6,827 bases of DNA from an uncultured Sphingomonas sp. (GTDB lineage: Bacteria > Pseudomonadota > Alphaproteobacteria > Sphingomonadales > Sphingomonadaceae): contig CAMPJH010000084.1 of assembly GCA_946886845.1 (NCBI GenBank), positions 1 to 6,827 on the forward strand, read 5' to 3'. Below, one piece after another: positions 1 through 5,078 of this stretch (its first letter is position 1; each line of letters starts with the position of its first letter). The notes under the pieces were generated by a model that worked only from the letters and a program-made list of their open reading frames with translations, was not told the origin of the DNA and made no database searches. A program made the position numbers and the translations under genes.

Positions 1-722
1 ACCAGCACCTGGCCGTCGCAATCCGCCGATGCGCCGATGCCGATGACCGGCACTTCGACCGACCGCGCGACTGCGCTCGCGATCTCCTCCATCACGCCCT
101 CGACCACCATGCAGAAGGCGCCGGCCTCGGCCACGGCCTTGGCGTCGGCGACAATCTTCTCGGCTTCCGCGCCTTCCCGGCCGCGCACGCCATAGCCGCC
201 GAGCACGTTGACCGATTGCGGAGTGAGGCCGACGTGGCCGATCACCGGGATTCCGCGATGGGACAGAAAGTCGATGGTCGGCGCCATCGCTTCGCCGCCT
301 TCCATTTTGACCGCCGCACAGCCGGTTTCCTTGAGGATCCGCGAGGCGTTGGCGAAGGCCGTTTCCGGCGAGGCCTCATAACTTCCGAACGGCATGTCGA
401 CCCCGACCAACGAATGCCAGCTGCCGCGCACCACCGCGGCGCCGTGCGCGCACATCAGCTCGAGCGTCACCGGGATCGTCGAGGGCAGGCCGTAGATCAC
501 CTGGCCCAGGCTGTCGCCGACCAGGAGCATATCGCAATGCGGGTCGAGCAGCTGGGCGGTGCGCATCGTGTAGGCGGTCAGCATGACGATCGGCTGCTCG
601 GTCCTGAAGCCGTCCCCCTCGGGCCGCTTGCGGGCGCGGATCGACGGCACCGTAATGCGCTTGCCCGGGACCGGCGTCGGGGTGGCCCGGCTGGTGCCGG
701 TATCGATCGTGACCTTCGACAT
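1..722 (-). CDS. panB: 3-methyl-2-oxobutanoate hydroxymethyltransferase (PanB), 3' end cut by window edge
   Basis: Ketopantoate hydroxymethyltransferase is a cytoplasmic Mg-dependent enzyme that transfers a hydroxymethyl group from methylene-tetrahydrofolate to 2-oxoisovalerate, the first committed step to pantothenate and coenzyme A. About 240 codons are present; the C-terminal few dozen residues lie beyond base 1. Visible family motifs are VGDSLG (residues 68-73), VDMPFGSYE (108-116), VKMEGGE (138-144), [11 protein letters not shown] (162-172), VVEGV (206-210) and the late IGIGAS-DCDGQVLV. By comparison with E. coli PanB, the Mg ligands should be Asp70, Asp109 and Glu141, and the catalytic acid Glu208. 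All are intact. The ATG at 722 is preceded by AAAGGGG six bases upstream. The N-terminus is about 25 residues longer than in E. coli, as I remember for alphaproteobacterial PanB. The gene faces away from the plus-strand small genes. panC may follow to the left, but this cannot be seen. Confidence 0.97.
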   Translation of the reverse strand, partial: MSKVTIDTGTSRATPTPVPGKRITVPSIRARKRPEGDGFRTEQPIVMLTAYTMRTAQLLDPHCDMLLVGDSLGQVIYGLPSTIPVTLELMCAHGAAVVRGSWHSLVGVDMPFGSYEASPETAFANASRILKETGCAAVKMEGGEAMAPTIDFLSHRGIPVIGHVGLTPQSVNVLGGYGVRGREGAEAEKIVADAKAVAEAGAFCMVVEGVMEEIASAVARSVEVPVIGIGASADCDGQVL

Positions 723-728
723 CGCGCG

Positions 729-735
729 CCCCTTT
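729..735 (-). promoter_or_regulatory. Ribosome binding site of panB
   Basis: On the minus strand AAAGGGG lies six bases before the ATG at 722. This purine run supports that ATG as the start of panB. Confidence 0.6.
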
Positions 736-856
736 AGCTGCACAGTCGCTTCGCCGCCAGCCGCGCCCCTTTGCCCGTAAACGCGGGAACTTTGGCGCAT
801 TCCCGTCGTCGGCCCTGCAGGTGCGGCGCAAAATGCGCGCCGTGGGGAGAGAGACT

Positions 857-860
857 GGAG
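857..860 (+). promoter_or_regulatory. Shine-Dalgarno GGAG before the small ORF
   Basis: GGAG, within GAGACTGGAG, sits seven bases before the ATG at 868. It is the main reason for taking the 62-residue frame seriously. Confidence 0.4.
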
Positions 861-867
861 TAGTCAA

Positions 868-1056
868 ATGGCGGATCGCCGACTGGTGACCGACATCGGT
901 TTCGCGCTGTTGATCGCCTTTCCGGCGACGCTTCCGGCGGCGCCGAACCCGTGGAGCGCGAGCGACGAGGCCGGCAAGCCTTCTGCCGCCGATGTTCAGG
1001 TCGATGGACTCCGCTACGATACGGCCGCAATTCCTAATTCCGAATTCGACGGCTGA
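868..1056 (+). CDS. Possible small exported peptide, 62 residues, unrecognised
   Basis: I do not recognise this reading frame. It begins at an ATG preceded by GGAG (857-860) with a seven-base spacer, one of the best Shine-Dalgarno matches in the window. Residues 1-6 carry two Arg (MADRRL). Residues 10-25 are hydrophobic (IGFALLIAFPATLPAA), which could be a signal peptide with cleavage near Ala-Ala-Pro. The mature part would be a short acidic peptide rich in Ala, Asp and Ser with no Cys. Third positions are strongly G/C in about the first 39 codons and less so afterwards, so the 3' part looks less coding. It ends at TGA, 124 bases before the next plus-strand gene. It could be a genuine small secreted protein, a gene remnant, or the leader of a message reading into the next gene. 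There is no independent support beyond start, ribosome site and codon bias. Confidence 0.4.
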   Translation: MADRRLVTDIGFALLIAFPATLPAAPNPWSASDEAGKPSAADVQVDGLRYDTAAIPNSEFDG

Positions 1057-1180
1057 CGCGGCCAATCCCGCCGCCGCAACTGCTCATCGACGCCAACGGA
1101 ACCGATCGACCGCGACAGTGGTCAATCGCGGGCGCACGACCGCGCCCCTTCTTCAATCGATCCAACCGAAAGGCCATTGC
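1057..1180 (+). other. Intergenic leader of the Pro/Ala-rich protein gene
   Basis: This stretch has no credible gene of its own. It ends with GAAAGG (1168-1173), seven bases before the ATG at 1181, which is a clear ribosome binding site. I could not pick a convincing -35/-10 pair. An open frame runs through it from 992 in frame with the next gene, but the encoded extension precedes an obvious signal peptide and is therefore unlikely to be translated. Confidence 0.5.
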
Positions 1181-1477
1181 ATGACCCTCTCCAAACTAAT
1201 CCTCGCGAGCACGGCATTGGCGCTTGGAACCGGCACGGCGCTCGCCCAACCGGCTGAACCGGCGCCGCCCACGCCCACGGCCGACCCGGCGAATTCGACG
1301 ACTCCGGCTCCGACGACCGATCCGGCCGCGGCGACCCCTCCCGCCGCGACCGATCCGGCGGCGGCTACCGATCCGGCCGCTGCGCCCGCGGCTGAGCCGG
1401 CTGACTCGACTGCAACCGACGCCGCCAAGGCCGAAGCCGACAAGAAGGCGAAGAAAGCGAAGAAGAAGCCGAAGTAG
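1181..1477 (+). CDS. Exported Pro/Ala/Thr-rich small protein with Lys-rich tail
   Basis: A 98-residue protein of unknown function. Residues 1-22 form a classical Sec signal peptide: Lys5, a hydrophobic core of Leu, Ile and Ala, and ALA-Q as the signal peptidase I site after Ala22. Residues 23-82 are low-complexity Pro, Ala, Thr and Asp, including three TDPA units at residues 46, 57 and 63. Residues 83-98 are highly basic, ending KKAKKAKKKPK. There are no Cys residues and no folded domain is apparent, so the mature protein is probably disordered in the periplasm. The acidic/Pro-Ala body with a polycationic end could contact peptidoglycan, LPS or other anions, but that is inference. The ATG at 1181 is chosen because it starts the signal peptide and has GAAAGG seven bases upstream. 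Similar Ala/Pro-rich exported proteins are, as I recall, frequent in sphingomonads. The gene is monocistronic, closed by the terminator that follows. Confidence 0.75.
   Translation: MTLSKLILASTALALGTGTALAQPAEPAPPTPTADPANSTTPAPTTDPAAATPPAATDPAAATDPAAAPAAEPADSTATDAAKAEADKKAKKAKKKPK
1316..1377 (+). repeat. Three copies of an 11-base coding repeat (ACCGATCCGGC)
   Basis: ACCGATCCGGC occurs exactly at 1316-1326, 1349-1359 and 1367-1377, with starts 33 and 18 bases apart, both multiples of three. Each copy encodes Thr-Asp-Pro-Ala in the Pro/Ala-rich protein. In-phase spacing with identical codons points to internal duplication of a short unit. Confidence 0.7.
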
Positions 1478-1487
1478 CGCATCCATC

Positions 1488-1514
1488 GGGCGCGCCGGGC
1501 GCGCGCCCCTTTTT
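1488..1514 (+). terminator. Intrinsic terminator after the Pro/Ala-rich protein gene
   Basis: GGGCGCGC (1488-1495) pairs perfectly with GCGCGCCC (1501-1508) across a five-base loop. One C and then five T (1510-1514) follow. The hairpin begins ten bases after the TAG stop of the plus-strand gene. The last T is also the first base of the complement of the TGA stop of the minus-strand gene from the right, so the two genes converge here. The T run serves only the plus strand; for the minus-strand operon the same stem lacks a following T tract. Confidence 0.8.
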
Positions 1515-1948
1515 CAGCGCAGCCAGCCTCGCTGGCGCGAATGGCGAGCGAACCAGAAGATCGTCCAGCTGATCGCGGCGATGACGATCGCGACGGCCAA
1601 GTCGTTGGCGCTGATCGCCTCGCGAAGCTCCGGAACCGCGACCAGCCCGCCCAGCCAAGCAAGCGCCGCGACCAGCGACACCAGCAGCAGAGGCTGCGCC
1701 AGCTTGCGCTTCATCACCAGCATGACCGCTCCGGCCAGCCCCACCCACACCGCGATCGCATAAGCCGCGGTGACCCACAAAGGCTCGGCTTCGAACGCCG
1801 CCCGCTGGTCAAGCGGGATCGCCGCCGGATCGGCGGTGACGTGGGTCACGTAAGCGAAGCAGCCGAGCACCATGAACAGCAGCGAGGCGACCGCCCCCAT
1901 CCAATACCAGCCGGCCACCGGCCTTGGCGAAAATCGGTCGTCGGTCAT
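1514..1948 (-). CDS. Small four-helix integral membrane protein (family often labelled 'sugar transporter')
   Basis: A 144-residue inner-membrane protein with four predicted helices at about residues 14-34, 57-79, 85-105 and 116-134. It has a short cytoplasmic N-terminus, a periplasmic-type loop rich in Asp, Pro and Glu (39-57), basic MKRK (79-82) and a basic end (RHSRQRGWLR). The overall pattern is an aromatic Trp-Tyr-Trp start, a Gly-Cys-Phe-Ala-Tyr segment closing helix 1, Pro-Leu-Trp before helix 2, and an Arg-x-Arg-Gly-x-Leu-Arg end. This matches a small family I recall from sphingomonads and related bacteria that databases often call 'sugar transporter'. I know of no experiment supporting that label. 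I chose the ATG at 1948 because GGGGGGAA stands just upstream; an ATG at 1969 would add seven residues (MIWGEQR) but has a poorer site. It is the last gene of the three-gene minus-strand run, 35 bases after the metal exporter. Confidence 0.8.
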   Translation of the reverse strand: MTDDRFSPRPVAGWYWMGAVASLLFMVLGCFAYVTHVTADPAAIPLDQRAAFEAEPLWVTAAYAIAVWVGLAGAVMLVMKRKLAQPLLLVSLVAALAWLGGLVAVPELREAISANDLAVAIVIAAISWTIFWFARHSRQRGWLR

Positions 1949-1954
1949 CCGCTG

Positions 1955-1962
1955 TTCCCCCC
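1955..1962 (-). promoter_or_regulatory. Ribosome binding site deciding the start of the small membrane protein
   Basis: GGGGGGAA on the minus strand lies about six to eight bases before the ATG at 1948 and inside the seven-codon extension from the ATG at 1969. It therefore favours the shorter product. Confidence 0.5.
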
Positions 1963-1983
1963 AGATCATGGCCGGACCATAGC

Positions 1984-2886
1984 TTAGTCTTCCGGGCCGG
2001 AAAGCCTGACTTCGATGGTCAAATGCGCGAGCCCGCCGATCAGCGACAGGCGGCGGCGGATCTCCGCCGACGAAACGGCGCCCGAAGCGGTGACGATCGC
2101 CGCATGGGCGCCCGGCCCGATTCGCCACACATGCAGGTCGGCGATGGTGCAATCGCCGCCTTCCTCGACCGCCGATTTCATCCGTTCGAGCAGTCCGCGG
2201 TCGGCAGTGTCGAGCAGCACCGCGGCGGTCTGGCGAACCAAGGTCCACGACCAGCGGGCGATCACCAGCGACGCGACGATGGCGATGACTGGATCGAGCC
2301 ACACCCAGCCGAGGAACCGCCCGGCAACCAGCGCCGCAATCGCCCCGACCGAAGTCAAGGCGTCGGCGAGGACGTGCAGGTAGGCGGCGCGCAAATTGTG
2401 ATCGTGATGATGCCCGTGACCGTGCTGGCGCTCCTGCAGCATCGCCGCGCTGACCAGGTTCACCGCCAGGCCGATCACTGCGACGACGATGGCGTCGCCG
2501 AAGTCGATTTGCGTCGGATTGAACAAGCGCGCGACCGATTCGGCCGCGATCGCGATCGCGAAGATTCCGAGGACCAGCGCCGAGCCGAAGCCGGCGAGGT
2601 CGCCGACCTTGCCGGTGCCGAAGGTGAAGCGCGGGTTGGCGACATGGCGCTTGGCGTACCAGTAGGCGCCGGCCGCGACCGCCAGGGCGCCGGCATGGGT
2701 CGCCATGTGGAAGCCGTCGGCGAGCAGCGCCATCGATCCGGTGATGAGGCCGGCGGCGATCTCGGCGACCATCATCACCGCGGTCAAAGCGACGACCCAC
2801 AAGGTCCGGCGCGCATTGCGGTCGTGCGAGGCCCCGAGGAAATCGTGGTCGCGGGCCAGCTCTTCGAGTTCGAATCTGGTTGCCAT
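1984..2886 (-). CDS. dmeF: CDF-family divalent metal exporter, DmeF type (Co/Ni/Cd efflux)
   Basis: A 300-residue cation diffusion facilitator of the inner membrane, expected to export divalent metal in exchange for protons; characterised DmeF members export mainly Co2+ and Ni2+. The N-terminus ends in HDFLGASHDRNARRT (residues 14-28), typical of DmeF. Six helices are visible, at roughly 29-47, 50-75, 98-117, 130-150, 167-189 and 195-213. The metal-site motifs are intact: Asp57, His60 and His64 in helix 2 (LADGFHMATH) and His171-x3-Asp175 in helix 5. A short histidine loop, HGHGHHHDH (155-163), lies between helices 4 and 5, followed by NLRAAYLHVLADALTSV, a strong subfamily signature. Residues 215-300 form the cytoplasmic CDF domain with DLHVWRIG (250-257). 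The ATG at 2886 is forced by an in-frame TAA four codons upstream, which is the stop of the dehydrogenase. It lies nine bases after that gene and lacks a good Shine-Dalgarno, so translational coupling is likely. No dmeR-type regulator is visible nearby. Confidence 0.93.
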   Translation of the reverse strand: MATRFELEELARDHDFLGASHDRNARRTLWVVALTAVMMVAEIAAGLITGSMALLADGFHMATHAGALAVAAGAYWYAKRHVANPRFTFGTGKVGDLAGFGSALVLGIFAIAIAAESVARLFNPTQIDFGDAIVVAVIGLAVNLVSAAMLQERQHGHGHHHDHNLRAAYLHVLADALTSVGAIAALVAGRFLGWVWLDPVIAIVASLVIARWSWTLVRQTAAVLLDTADRGLLERMKSAVEEGGDCTIADLHVWRIGPGAHAAIVTASGAVSSAEIRRRLSLIGGLAHLTIEVRLSGPED

Positions 2887-2895
2887 CGGGCAAGC

Positions 2896-4347
2896 TTAAC
2901 GCGGCGCCTTGCCTGCGGCGAGCGGCCGCACCTGGACGCTCTTGATGTTGGTGAACTCGCGGATTCCGAAGCTCGAACATTCGCGGCCATAGCCCGAATG
3001 CTTGACCCCGCCGAACGGCATTCGCGGATCCGACCTGACATTCTCATTGACGAAGGCGAGGCCGGCCTCGAGCTCGGCGGCAGCAATCCGCCGCCCCCGG
3101 TCGAGGTCGGCCGTCACCACGCCCGAGCCGAGCCCGAACTCGCTGGCGTTGGCGATCCGGATGGCGTCGGCCTCGTCCTCGGCAGCAATGATCGCCGCGA
3201 CTGGCCCGAAGACTTCCTCGTCATGCGCCGGCTGGCCCGGCCGGACGTCGGCCAATACCGTCGCCGGGTACCAGGCGCCCGGTCGGTCGGGAATTTCGCC
3301 GCCGAGCAGCAGCCGGGCGCCCCTGGCGACGCTTTCCGCCACCTGGCGGTGGATTTCGTCGCGCGCCTTGATGCTCTGCATCGGTCCGAGCCTGGTCCCC
3401 TCCTTGCGCGGGTCGTCCATCGCATAGGCCCGCATCGCCTCGACCAGCGCCGCCTCGAACCGCTCGATGATCGGGCGGACGACGACGAACCGCTTGCCGG
3501 CGATGCAGCTCTGGCCGCCGTTCACCATCCGCGCCGTCGCGCAGAGCTTTGCCGCCGCCTCGACGTCGACGTCCTCGAGGACGACATAGGCATCGGACCC
3601 GCCCAGCTCGAGCACGCATTTCTTGAGGACTCCGCCGGCCGCGGTGGCGACGCTGCGGCCGGCGGCGACGCTTCCGGTCAGGGTCACCGCGGCGACATTC
3701 GAATCCTCGATTAGCGCTTTCACGTCGCCGCTCGGCAGGAGCAGCGCACGGAACAGGTCGCGGGGCACGCCCGCCTCGTGCAGCACCTGCTCGATCGCCA
3801 GCGCGCAGCCGGGGACGTTGCCGGCATGCTTCAGAAGCGCGCCATTGCCGGCCATCAGCGCCGGAGCGGCGAATCGAAAGACCTGCCAGAACGGGAAGTT
3901 CCACGGCATCACGGCGAGGACGACCCCGAGTGGATTGAAGGTCACGAAGGCCTCGCCGCCGCCGATGTCGACCGGCTCGTCGGCGAGATATTGCTCGGCA
4001 TGGTCGGCGAACCAGTCGCAGTGGAACGCGCACTTGTCGATCTCGGCACGGCCGTCGTCGATGGTCTTGCCCATCTCCTCGGTCATCAGCGCCGCGAGCT
4101 CGTCCTTGCGGCGGCCGAGGATCGCCCCCGCTTCCCGGACGATGGCGGCACGCTGGGCAAAGCTCGTCCGCCGCCATTGATCGAACGCGGCGCGCGCTGC
4201 GCCGGCTGCGGCAAGCGCCTCCTCGACTGTGTGGCCGTCATAGCTTGGCCCGGCGACTCCGGTGGCCGGGTTGACCGTCCCGAAGCGGGGCCGGCGGCCG
4301 CCCGTGGCTTTGGCGTCGTGTTCGGCGAGGGTCTGGTCAGTCATCAT
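2896..4347 (-). CDS. NAD(P)-dependent aldehyde dehydrogenase, succinate-semialdehyde dehydrogenase (Sad/YneI) type
   Basis: A full-length cytoplasmic aldehyde dehydrogenase of 483 residues, predicted to oxidise succinate semialdehyde (or a similar aldehyde) to the acid, feeding the TCA cycle. Catalytic features are complete: Asn150 in MPWNFPFWQ (oxyanion), Lys173 in LLKHAGN, the GSVAAG nucleotide turn (225-230), general base Glu247 in ELGGSDAYVVLEDVD, nucleophile Cys281 in NGGQSCIAGKR, and Glu378 in EEVFGP. The ELGGSD-LEDVD and FGGVKHSGYGRE (445-456) stretches resemble E. coli Sad/YneI more than GabD, as I remember those sequences. The exact substrate cannot be settled by reading. Two ATGs occur in tandem at 4347 and 4344. 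GGAG (4352-4355) is four bases from the first and seven from the second, so the second may be the true start. It heads a run with the metal exporter and the small membrane protein. Confidence 0.92.
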   Translation of the reverse strand: MMTDQTLAEHDAKATGGRRPRFGTVNPATGVAGPSYDGHTVEEALAAAGAARAAFDQWRRTSFAQRAAIVREAGAILGRRKDELAALMTEEMGKTIDDGRAEIDKCAFHCDWFADHAEQYLADEPVDIGGGEAFVTFNPLGVVLAVMPWNFPFWQVFRFAAPALMAGNGALLKHAGNVPGCALAIEQVLHEAGVPRDLFRALLLPSGDVKALIEDSNVAAVTLTGSVAAGRSVATAAGGVLKKCVLELGGSDAYVVLEDVDVEAAAKLCATARMVNGGQSCIAGKRFVVVRPIIERFEAALVEAMRAYAMDDPRKEGTRLGPMQSIKARDEIHRQVAESVARGARLLLGGEIPDRPGAWYPATVLADVRPGQPAHDEEVFGPVAAIIAAEDEADAIRIANASEFGLGSGVVTADLDRGRRIAAAELEAGLAFVNENVRSDPRMPFGGVKHSGYGRECSSFGIREFTNIKSVQVRPLAAGKAPR

Positions 4348-4351
4348 CGAT

Positions 4352-4355
4352 CTCC
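4352..4355 (-). promoter_or_regulatory. Shine-Dalgarno GGAG of the aldehyde dehydrogenase gene
   Basis: GGAG on the minus strand is four bases from the ATG at 4347 and seven from the ATG at 4344. The spacing is better for the second, so the initiator may be 4344, one residue shorter. Confidence 0.5.
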
Positions 4356-4379
4356 GCCGGCCTCATGCGCCTGGCAGAC

Positions 4380-4404
4380 GAACCGCCGCAAGTGCCGGCG
4401 GTTC
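4380..4404 (-). terminator. Strong hairpin between L,D-transpeptidase and dehydrogenase genes
   Basis: GAACCGCCG (4380-4388) and CGGCGGTTC (4396-4404) form a perfect nine-base-pair stem with a seven-base loop, starting eight bases after the TGA stop of the L,D-transpeptidase gene. No T run follows on the minus strand. It may be a T-less terminator, an RNA-stabilising 3' structure, or a leader structure of the downstream operon. I place it as a probable transcript boundary. Confidence 0.45.
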
Positions 4405-4411
4405 CGGCCGG

Positions 4412-4987
4412 TCAGCCCTCGACGATGACTTCGGTGCCTACCTTGGTCAGCCCGTAAAGCCGCTCGGCGAACTTCAGCGGCAGCCGGACGCAGCCGTGGC
4501 TGGCCGGATAGCCGGGGTTCTTGCCGGCGTGGAAGGCGATTCCCTTCTCGTCGTACATCTGCATGAACGGCATCGGCGCATTGTCATATTTGCGGCTGTA
4601 GCCGAGCTTCTTCTTGAGCCGCACCTTCCAGAACCCAAGCTGGGTCTCCCTGCCCTTCTCGCCGCTCGAAATCGTCGCCATTCCGGCGAGCTTGTCGCCG
4701 CGATAGACGTAGAAACGCTGGGTCAGCAGGTCGATCACGACCTTGGTCTCGCCTTCTTCCGGGATCGCGGCGACCCAGCGGAACTCGCCGGGCCGCAGCG
4801 CCACCGGGCCGAACGCGACGAGCGCGTCCTGGTGCGCCTGCGGGGCGTTGCCCTGGGTCCAGCGATAGGGAAGCTCCCTCGGTATCATCGGCGGCGGCGC
4901 CTGGACCACCCTTTGCGGCGCGGTCGAGCAGCTGGCGAGCAGCCCCGCGGCGGCGGCGGCAATTGTCCATTTGAAAAACGTGCGCAT
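4412..4987 (-). CDS. Lipoprotein L,D-transpeptidase (YkuD domain)
   Basis: A 191-residue envelope enzyme expected to form 3-3 peptidoglycan cross-links or to attach a protein or amino acid to diaminopimelate of the wall. Residues 1-19 are a lipoprotein signal (Arg2, Lys6, Ala-rich core) with the lipobox LASC and lipidated Cys20. Ser at +2 suggests outer-membrane rather than inner-membrane retention by the E. coli rule. Residues 21-80 are a Pro-rich linker and lead-in. Residues 82-190 are the YkuD domain, with VVIDLLTQRFYVYRG at its start, His153 in GIAFHAG, and the catalytic motif SHGCVRLP with Cys166 and Arg168. All expected active-site residues are present, so it should be active. An in-frame TGA 18 bases upstream makes the ATG at 4987 the only ATG start giving the complete signal; the ribosome site is weak. 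It lies 91 bases downstream of the CAP protein gene, on the same strand, behind an A/T-rich gap that may carry its own promoter. Confidence 0.93.
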   Translation of the reverse strand: MRTFFKWTIAAAAAGLLASCSTAPQRVVQAPPPMIPRELPYRWTQGNAPQAHQDALVAFGPVALRPGEFRWVAAIPEEGETKVVIDLLTQRFYVYRGDKLAGMATISSGEKGRETQLGFWKVRLKKKLGYSRKYDNAPMPFMQMYDEKGIAFHAGKNPGYPASHGCVRLPLKFAERLYGLTKVGTEVIVEG

Positions 4988-5078
4988 GGCCGCTGAAAAA
5001 GCTCAACCCGCCGCACAGGTCAATATGATGGTAAACGCAAAATTAGCGGTTAACCGCGAAAAAACTGGGCTCTGCGAG
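4988..5078 (-). promoter_or_regulatory. A/T-rich intergenic region with a 12-base palindrome; probable control region of the L,D-transpeptidase gene
   Basis: Against the surrounding GC-rich DNA, about 5018-5067 is clearly A/T-rich, as expected for a promoter. It contains the perfect palindrome GCGGTTAACCGC at 5046-5057. On the minus strand the palindrome is followed by TAATTTT, so it could also act as a weak terminator for the CAP gene (4-bp stem, TTAA loop). TTAACC inside the palindrome and TTTACCAT (5028-5035, minus strand) both resemble the CtrA half-site TTAACCAT of alphaproteobacteria. I could not assign a confident -35/-10 pair. Confidence 0.4.

Noticed and set aside
216..737. Plus-strand frame of 173 codons inside panB
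   Set aside because: It is antisense to an unmistakable panB; the product is Arg/His/Asp-rich and without motifs.
826..838. Small hairpin GCGCA-AAA-TGCGC upstream of the small ORF
   Set aside because: Five base pairs with a three-base loop and no T run is too weak to call a terminator or operator in GC-rich DNA.
992..1180. A 63-residue N-terminal extension of the Pro/Ala-rich protein
   Set aside because: It would place a Ser/Asn/Arg-rich segment before a perfect signal peptide, and the ATG at 1181 has its own ribosome binding site.
1153..1662. Minus-strand Ala/Gly/Val-rich frame opposite the Pro/Ala-rich gene
   Set aside because: It is the complement of a low-complexity coding region and crosses the terminator; there is no start signal or domain.
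2407..2433. His-codon-rich stretch in the metal exporter considered as a nucleotide repeat
   Set aside because: It simply encodes the histidine loop HGHGHHHDH that CDF transporters commonly carry between helices 4 and 5.
1514..2980. A 488-residue minus-strand frame ending in the small membrane protein
   Set aside because: Only the last 144 residues look like a protein; the upstream part is an out-of-frame Arg-rich shadow of the metal exporter, and a good ribosome site marks the ATG at 1948.
1924..3714. A 596-codon plus-strand open frame opposite the exporter and dehydrogenase genes
   Set aside because: The minus strand here encodes two complete enzymes with all catalytic motifs. The plus-strand product is an Arg/Asp/Gly/His-rich string with no domain, as expected from an antisense frame in GC-rich DNA.
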